The translations under genes were made by a program, and so were the position numbers. A stretch of 18,043 nt of DNA from an uncultured Ruminococcus sp. GTDB taxonomy: Bacteria > Bacillota > Clostridia > Oscillospirales > Ruminococcaceae. Positions within the stretch are counted from its first letter, which is position 1. The number at the start of each line of letters is the position of its first letter. Below are positions 14,619 to 18,043 of this stretch, piece after piece. The DNA lies in assembly GCA_902464115.1 (NCBI GenBank), contig CABQIF010000034.1, positions 1 to 18,043 on the forward strand, written 5' to 3'. Below the pieces are notes generated by a model. That model had not been told where the DNA came from. It searched no databases and saw only the letters and a program-made list of their open reading frames with translations.

Positions 14619-15326
14619 TCATTCTCCCTGACAAGTCAGAACTGCACCAATGGTTTTGAAAATGATTTTCCAGTCCAGCCAATAGCTGCGGTCTTGAATG
14701 TATTGAATATCCAGCGCGACCCATTCCTCAAACGAAAGGCTGTTTCGCTGTGGCTGAATCTGCCAGTAGCAGGTCAGCCCCGGAGTTACCAACAGCCGCT
14801 GCATCTGGTACGGCGTGTATTTCTCAACCTCTCTTGGTAAAGACGGTCTTGGCCCTACGATGCTCATTTCGCCTTTCAAGATGTTGAAAAGCTGTGGAAG
14901 TTCGTCAATACTGGTCTTGCGAATAAAACTGCCGATTCGAGTAATGCGAGGGTCTTTTTTGATTTTGAACACCGGCCCATCCATTTCATTCTGTTGCAGT
15001 AGGCTTTCTAAATGGTCTTCTGCATGAACGACCATGGAACGAAACTTATAGAGTTTGAACTTTCGCCCATTCTTTCCAACACGATATTGTGAGAAAATCG
15101 GGCTACCATGTGGGTCATCCAGCACAATCAGCAGTGCAGTCAGCAGCATCAGCGGAGAAAGAACGATAATTGCAAGCAATGAGAAAAAAATATCTCTGGA
15201 ACGTTGCAAAACGGCATAGACACGCTTTTTGTTGAGCAGGTCTTGTTCTAACCAGACTTTTTTCTGGCGTTTTTCGGTTAAGATTGCTTGGTTGGCTTTT
15301 GCCTCCCAAATCCATTCTGTTTGCAT
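14619..15326 (-). CDS. Initiating sugar-phosphate transferase for polysaccharide synthesis
   Basis: A polyprenyl-phosphate sugar-1-phosphate transferase of the bacterial sugar transferase family (short form, like EpsL, TuaA or PglC). It moves a sugar phosphate from a nucleotide sugar to undecaprenyl phosphate and so starts a surface polysaccharide repeat unit. The ATG at 15326 follows GAGGAGG (15341-15335) by 8 nt. The 235-aa protein has a charged N-terminus, one membrane helix (about 46-69, IFFSLLAIIVLSPLMLLTAL), then KFRSM at 94-98, KKDPRITRIG, the catalytic Asp-Glu pair D141-E142 in SIDELPQLFNILKGEMS and GPRP at 158-161. It lacks the extra N-terminal membrane domain of WbaP-type enzymes. 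It is the last gene of the minus-strand unit, 63 nt after the phosphatase. The sugar it transfers cannot be read from sequence. Confidence 0.95.
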   Translation of the reverse strand: MQTEWIWEAKANQAILTEKRQKKVWLEQDLLNKKRVYAVLQRSRDIFFSLLAIIVLSPLMLLTALLIVLDDPHGSPIFSQYRVGKNGRKFKLYKFRSMVVHAEDHLESLLQQNEMDGPVFKIKKDPRITRIGSFIRKTSIDELPQLFNILKGEMSIVGPRPSLPREVEKYTPYQMQRLLVTPGLTCYWQIQPQRNSLSFEEWVALDIQYIQDRSYWLDWKIIFKTIGAVLTCQGE

Positions 15327-15389
15327 CGTACCATCCTCCTCTTGAAAAATAAATCCCCATATTCAAGCAGTGAAACGATACACCCTGTT

Positions 15390-16106
15390 TTACTGCACGC
15401 CGTTTTCTGTCAGTTGCTCTGCGAGTTCCATGCAGGTTTCTAACTCAGCCGTTCGCTGCTTTCGCTGCAACAGCTGTGCAGTTGCCTGAAAGTTTACAGG
15501 GCGAGTGGTGAGGTTGTGTGCGTCTGTACCCAGCAGGTGCACTTCTCCGTCTGAAAGCCAGCGGAGCAACTGCCGCCGCTGTCGCCAGCGAGCATGACAA
15601 AGAGAGCTACAGTTAATTTGTTTGTAGACGGGCAGTTCCATGACTGCCGCAAAGGTTTCTTTATTCCATAAACGGGAAAACCGCTCAATATGGGCAAATA
15701 CAACTTGAATGTCATTTCGGTTGATGATGGTTTCAACATCTTTCAGCCGGAATCGGCGATAATATGGCAACTCCAACAGCAAGACATTTGTTCCAGCGAT
15801 ACAGAGCGGCTGTAAGTCCATCTGTGCCAATGCACTGGACATCGCAACCTCTGCCCCTAAACAAAGTTCTGGAATATCATCGGTATGCGGTTGGTCGGAA
15901 ATAGTGGTTTGTAAGGCGGAAAAAGCCTTTTTGCGTCGCTGTAAGAACGCTTCTATCGATTCCTCTTCGCAGTAGAAATGCGGGGTCAGAACCACACGAT
16001 TTACCCCTTGTGTGTGTTCTGCTCGGAGCATTGCGAGGGAAGTATTGATAGAATCAGAGCCATCATCCATCTTGGGGAGGATGTGGCAGTGAAAATCAAT
16101 CGTCAT
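15390..16106 (-). CDS. PHP-type protein tyrosine phosphatase (CpsB/YwqE family)
   Basis: A manganese-dependent phosphatase that removes phosphate from the tyrosine kinase that regulates capsule or exopolysaccharide export. The ATG at 16106 follows AAGGAGG (16120-16114) by 7 nt; that site begins right after the stop codon of the kinase gene, so translation is probably coupled. The 238-aa protein has the PHP metal ligands in order: DFHCHILPKMDDG with H6, H8, D14 and D15; TPHF with H43; GAEV with E86; HIERF with H139 and E141; GTDAH with D195 and H197. All key residues are present and the length is usual for the family. It lies between its presumed substrate kinase and the initiating transferase. 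Confidence 0.95.
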   Translation of the reverse strand: MTIDFHCHILPKMDDGSDSINTSLAMLRAEHTQGVNRVVLTPHFYCEEESIEAFLQRRKKAFSALQTTISDQPHTDDIPELCLGAEVAMSSALAQMDLQPLCIAGTNVLLLELPYYRRFRLKDVETIINRNDIQVVFAHIERFSRLWNKETFAAVMELPVYKQINCSSLCHARWRQRRQLLRWLSDGEVHLLGTDAHNLTTRPVNFQATAQLLQRKQRTAELETCMELAEQLTENGVQ

Positions 16107-16121
16107 AGGACTGCCTCCTTC

Positions 16122-17726
16122 TTAGGAAACAGGCTGTTTATCAGAATCTGTATCTGTTGTTGTAGAAACGGGTTCAGATTGCTGTGTGGAAGTGGAATGG
16201 GAGTGAGATTTCTTTTTGCTTCCAGTTCCGTTTCCGTAGGTATAATAAGAGCCTTTTTTATAATACTTCTTGTAATAGCCGCCCTGTTTGAAGTCCACTT
16301 CTGTCAGAACCAGTCCCAATACAGTTGCACCTGTTACAGAGATTGCCAGCAAAGCGGTTTCTAATTCCTTGGTTGTGGTAATATAGTAGCGTGCTACCAT
16401 TAAGATGCCGCCAATGCAATCAGAAAGCCCCAGCACATCGCTAACAACATTCACCGGCGGTGTGTCGATGATGATGTAATCATACTGCTGTTCGGCTTCT
16501 TCAAACAGCTTTTTCATTGCCGAAGATGCCAGTAGTTCGGATGGGTTTGGTGGGCAAGTACCAGCTGTCAAAACATCCATATTTGGCAGTGGTGCAATGT
16601 GCCGTGCAGCTTGCCAGGTTGTCATATGCCCCAAAACTTCAGATAAACCGACCTTGTTTTCCAGCTTTAACCGCTGGTGCTGAACCGGTTTTCTCAGGTC
16701 TGCATCAATGAACAACACTTTTTTGTTCATCATTGCCATTGCCATTGCAATATTTGCAGCAGTTAAGCTTTTTCCGTCCGCAGCGTTTGGACTGGTTACA
16801 GCAACAATTTTATGAGCCTGTGGAGCAAGTGCAAACATCAAGTTGGTGCGGATGGAGCGGTAAGCTTCCGAACACGGGAACGGAATATCTTTTGCACAGA
16901 GCAGCATATTCCGCAATGCGGCTGGGCTGTTCTTTTTCTTGCGGCGTTTCCGTTTTCCACTGCGAGCTTCCACCATTTCCGGAACTTCACCTAAATAGGA
17001 GATGGAGAAAGATTGAAGGTCATCTTCGCCCTTGATGGTGCGATCCAACAGGTAAATTAAGACTGCAACGCCGGCAGAGAGGACAAATCCTGCTGCGGCT
17101 GCCATCATAGTAATTTTTTTCACATCTGGAGCGGAAGGGAATTGCGGTACTTCAGCATCGCCGATGACTTCAACAGACCCTGCACCAATGATACGGATGA
17201 GAAATGTTGGTGCAACTTCTGCATAGATGTCGCAGATCTCAGCGGACACATGTGGGTCTTTGGTCTGTGCAGAAATTTTCAGCACTTCCGTGTCGCCGTC
17301 CGCAGACATTGAAATTGCATCTTTGAGTTCAGAGGTAGAAATAATCCCATTTTTGACTGTAAAGCATTTTGAAATTTCTGATACTCCAAATTTGCTGACC
17401 AAATTCATACCAACCTGTTTCACAACGGTATCATTTTTCAAAATGACAATATAGGTTTCTACCAGTGATTTAGAAGCCATCAAATCCTGTTGGTTGATGG
17501 CAGTTTTTTCTTCGGAAGCATCTCCATTTTTTACATACATATAAGTGCTGGAGGTGTACTCCAATGGGAGGTAATACTTGCCGTAGGAAAATCCAATGGC
17601 ACTGAAACAGAGCGTTACCAGTAAAATAATTGGCAGCCGCCGCACCAATGCTTTGAATAATTTTCCCAAGTCAATTTCGATTTCGTCATCTTGTTTGTTT
17701 TTGTTTTTTTGATTGAGAGTCCCCAC
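16122..17726 (-). CDS. Fused CpsC-CpsD polysaccharide co-polymerase and tyrosine kinase (Wzc-like)
   Basis: A bacterial tyrosine kinase joined to its membrane activator, controlling polysaccharide chain length and export. The start is a GTG at 17726 after AAAGGA; an ATG at 17734 is out of frame. The 534-aa protein has TM1 at about 31-49, a Wzz-type outer domain, a proline-containing EVPQFPSAPDVKK before TM2 (about 204-227), a basic linker RSGKRKRRKKK (256-265), then the kinase. Kinase motifs are Walker A TSPNAADGKS (311-320), Walker A' VLFIDADLRKP (from 337), and Walker B YIIIDTPP (417-424). A tyrosine cluster follows (Y484, 485, 488, 489, 494, 495, 497), the autophosphorylation sites, and a Ser/Thr-rich tail. 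In many Firmicutes CpsC and CpsD are separate; here the order is as in Gram-negative Wzc but without its long periplasmic part. First gene of the unit. Confidence 0.95.
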   Translation of the reverse strand: MGTLNQKNKNKQDDEIEIDLGKLFKALVRRLPIILLVTLCFSAIGFSYGKYYLPLEYTSSTYMYVKNGDASEEKTAINQQDLMASKSLVETYIVILKNDTVVKQVGMNLVSKFGVSEISKCFTVKNGIISTSELKDAISMSADGDTEVLKISAQTKDPHVSAEICDIYAEVAPTFLIRIIGAGSVEVIGDAEVPQFPSAPDVKKITMMAAAAGFVLSAGVAVLIYLLDRTIKGEDDLQSFSISYLGEVPEMVEARSGKRKRRKKKNSPAALRNMLLCAKDIPFPCSEAYRSIRTNLMFALAPQAHKIVAVTSPNAADGKSLTAANIAMAMAMMNKKVLFIDADLRKPVQHQRLKLENKVGLSEVLGHMTTWQAARHIAPLPNMDVLTAGTCPPNPSELLASSAMKKLFEEAEQQYDYIIIDTPPVNVVSDVLGLSDCIGGILMVARYYITTTKELETALLAISVTGATVLGLVLTEVDFKQGGYYKKYYKKGSYYTYGNGTGSKKKSHSHSTSTQQSEPVSTTTDTDSDKQPVS

Positions 17727-17826
17727 TGTACCATATTCCTTTCTCGTTTTGGCTTGCCTTTTAGACTCGTCAAGAGAAGAAGATTGAATCGTGTATAAAA
17801 AGCAAAGCGTTTTTTAAGGTAATCTT

Positions 17827-17855
17827 ATGATACCATGCTTTGCGGTTGTAGTCAA
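17827..17855 (-). promoter_or_regulatory. Promoter of the minus-strand polysaccharide unit
   Basis: On the minus strand, TTGACT (17855-17850), a 17-nt spacer and TATCAT (17832-17827). The leader to the GTG start is about 95 nt. The 7-nt inverted arms GCAAAGC (17802-17808) and GCTTTGC (17837-17843) flank the -10 box and transcription start and could form an operator. A weak A5/T5 hairpin lies near 17795-17815 in the leader. Confidence 0.78.
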
Positions 17856-17881
17856 TCATATTGTGAACATTCGTTTGAATT

Positions 17882-17894
17882 CAGCAATTTGCTG
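17882..17894. repeat. Small perfect palindrome upstream of the polysaccharide promoter
   Basis: CAGCAA and TTGCTG are inverted around a single T. It lies 26 bp upstream of the -35 box and could be a protein binding site or part of the hairpin series. Confidence 0.45.
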
Positions 17895-17895
17895 G

Positions 17896-17922
17896 AAAAA
17901 TGCACAGACCGTGCAATTTTTT
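17896..17922 (-). terminator. Terminator-like hairpin upstream of the polysaccharide promoter
   Basis: On the minus strand TGCAC-GGTCT-GTGCA (17915-17901) is extended by A-T pairs and followed by five T (17900-17896). The same structure has a six-T tract on the plus strand (17917-17922), so it could act in both directions. Confidence 0.5.
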
Positions 17923-17934
17923 GCATAAACATTC

Positions 17935-18009
17935 AAAAAAGAGTGAGAACTGGGAGAGATGAAAAAGAACCTTTTTGGTTCTAGTGGAATGAAAACATCC
18001 CAGTCCTCA
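17935..18009 (-). ncRNA. Long structured RNA hairpin ending in a T tract (leader attenuator or small RNA)
   Basis: Read on the minus strand, TGAGGACTGGGA (18009-17998) pairs with TCCCAGTTCTCA (17955-17944): 12 bp with one G-U pair. Inside, ATG/CAT extends the stem after a 4-nt bulge. An asymmetric internal loop follows, then the tip AGAACC-AAAAA-GGTTCT (17982-17966). Three bases after the stem come six T (17940-17935). A TATAAT box lies at 18035-18030, so an RNA of roughly 90 nt ending here is predicted. I could not match it to an RNA family I know. Confidence 0.55.
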
Positions 18010-18029
18010 TATGGTCTTTGATTATTTTT

Positions 18030-18035
18030 ATTATA
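18030..18035 (-). promoter_or_regulatory. -10 box for a transcript entering the structured RNA
   Basis: TATAAT on the minus strand. The -35 box would fall at about 18053-18058, beyond the window, so the promoter cannot be confirmed. The predicted start is near 18023, about 14 nt before the hairpin. Confidence 0.4.
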
Positions 18036-18043
18036 TCATGTTG

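Overview
The window looks like a chromosome segment of a low-to-mid-GC anaerobic Firmicute, most likely a Clostridia member of the Ruminococcaceae/Oscillospiraceae type. The reasons are the Firmicutes-type RpoB and RpoC, strong AGGAGG ribosome binding sites, sigma-A promoters (TTGACA-17-TATAAT), the rpsF-ssb-rpsR order, an oxygen-sensitive class III ribonucleotide reductase with its activase, and a CpsC/CpsD-type tyrosine kinase fused into one chain. Genus assignment is inference. No tRNA, rRNA, CRISPR array, insertion sequence or phage gene was seen.

Layout. (1) 1-259, minus: the N-terminal part of a GntR/YtrA-type regulator that runs off the left edge, with an operator overlapping its own promoter. 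(2) 260-717: a divergent control region with the rpoB promoter and a leader containing hairpins. (3) 718-8243, plus: rpoB and rpoC, then a hairpin terminator. (4) 8348-9707, plus: a small secreted or anchored single-membrane-segment protein and a membrane protein with an N-terminal RING-like zinc site, a zinc ribbon and a DUF2628-like region. (5) 9754-11088, plus: consensus promoter, rpsF, ssb, rpsR, terminator. (6) 11174-11450, plus: a complete small transcription unit (promoter, 56-codon membrane peptide, weak terminator). (7) 11458-14501, plus: promoter, structured leader, nrdD, strong hairpin, nrdG. (8) 14561-14596: a perfect 16-bp inverted repeat acting as a shared terminator between converging units. 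(9) 14619-17855, minus: a compact three-gene polysaccharide unit (CpsC-CpsD fused tyrosine kinase, PHP-type tyrosine phosphatase, initiating sugar-phosphate transferase) with its own promoter. (10) 17882-18043: upstream of that promoter, a series of hairpins, one a long, well-formed, terminator-like RNA structure just downstream of a -10 box.

How the genes work together. Most of the window is housekeeping: transcription (rpoBC), small ribosomal subunit and DNA-binding functions (rpsF, ssb, rpsR), and anaerobic dNTP supply (nrdD/nrdG). The minus-strand unit is a phosphotyrosine-controlled switch (kinase and phosphatase) coupled to the enzyme that starts a surface polysaccharide on its lipid carrier. 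The unit holds no glycosyltransferase, flippase or polymerase, so its partners must be encoded elsewhere or beyond the right edge.

The least explained parts are the structured RNA at the right end, the RING/zinc-ribbon/DUF2628 membrane protein with its small neighbour, the 56-aa membrane peptide before nrdD, and the long acidic tail of RpoB. I see no clear case of a wholly new multi-gene system; the RNA structure at 17935-18009 is the best candidate for something undescribed.
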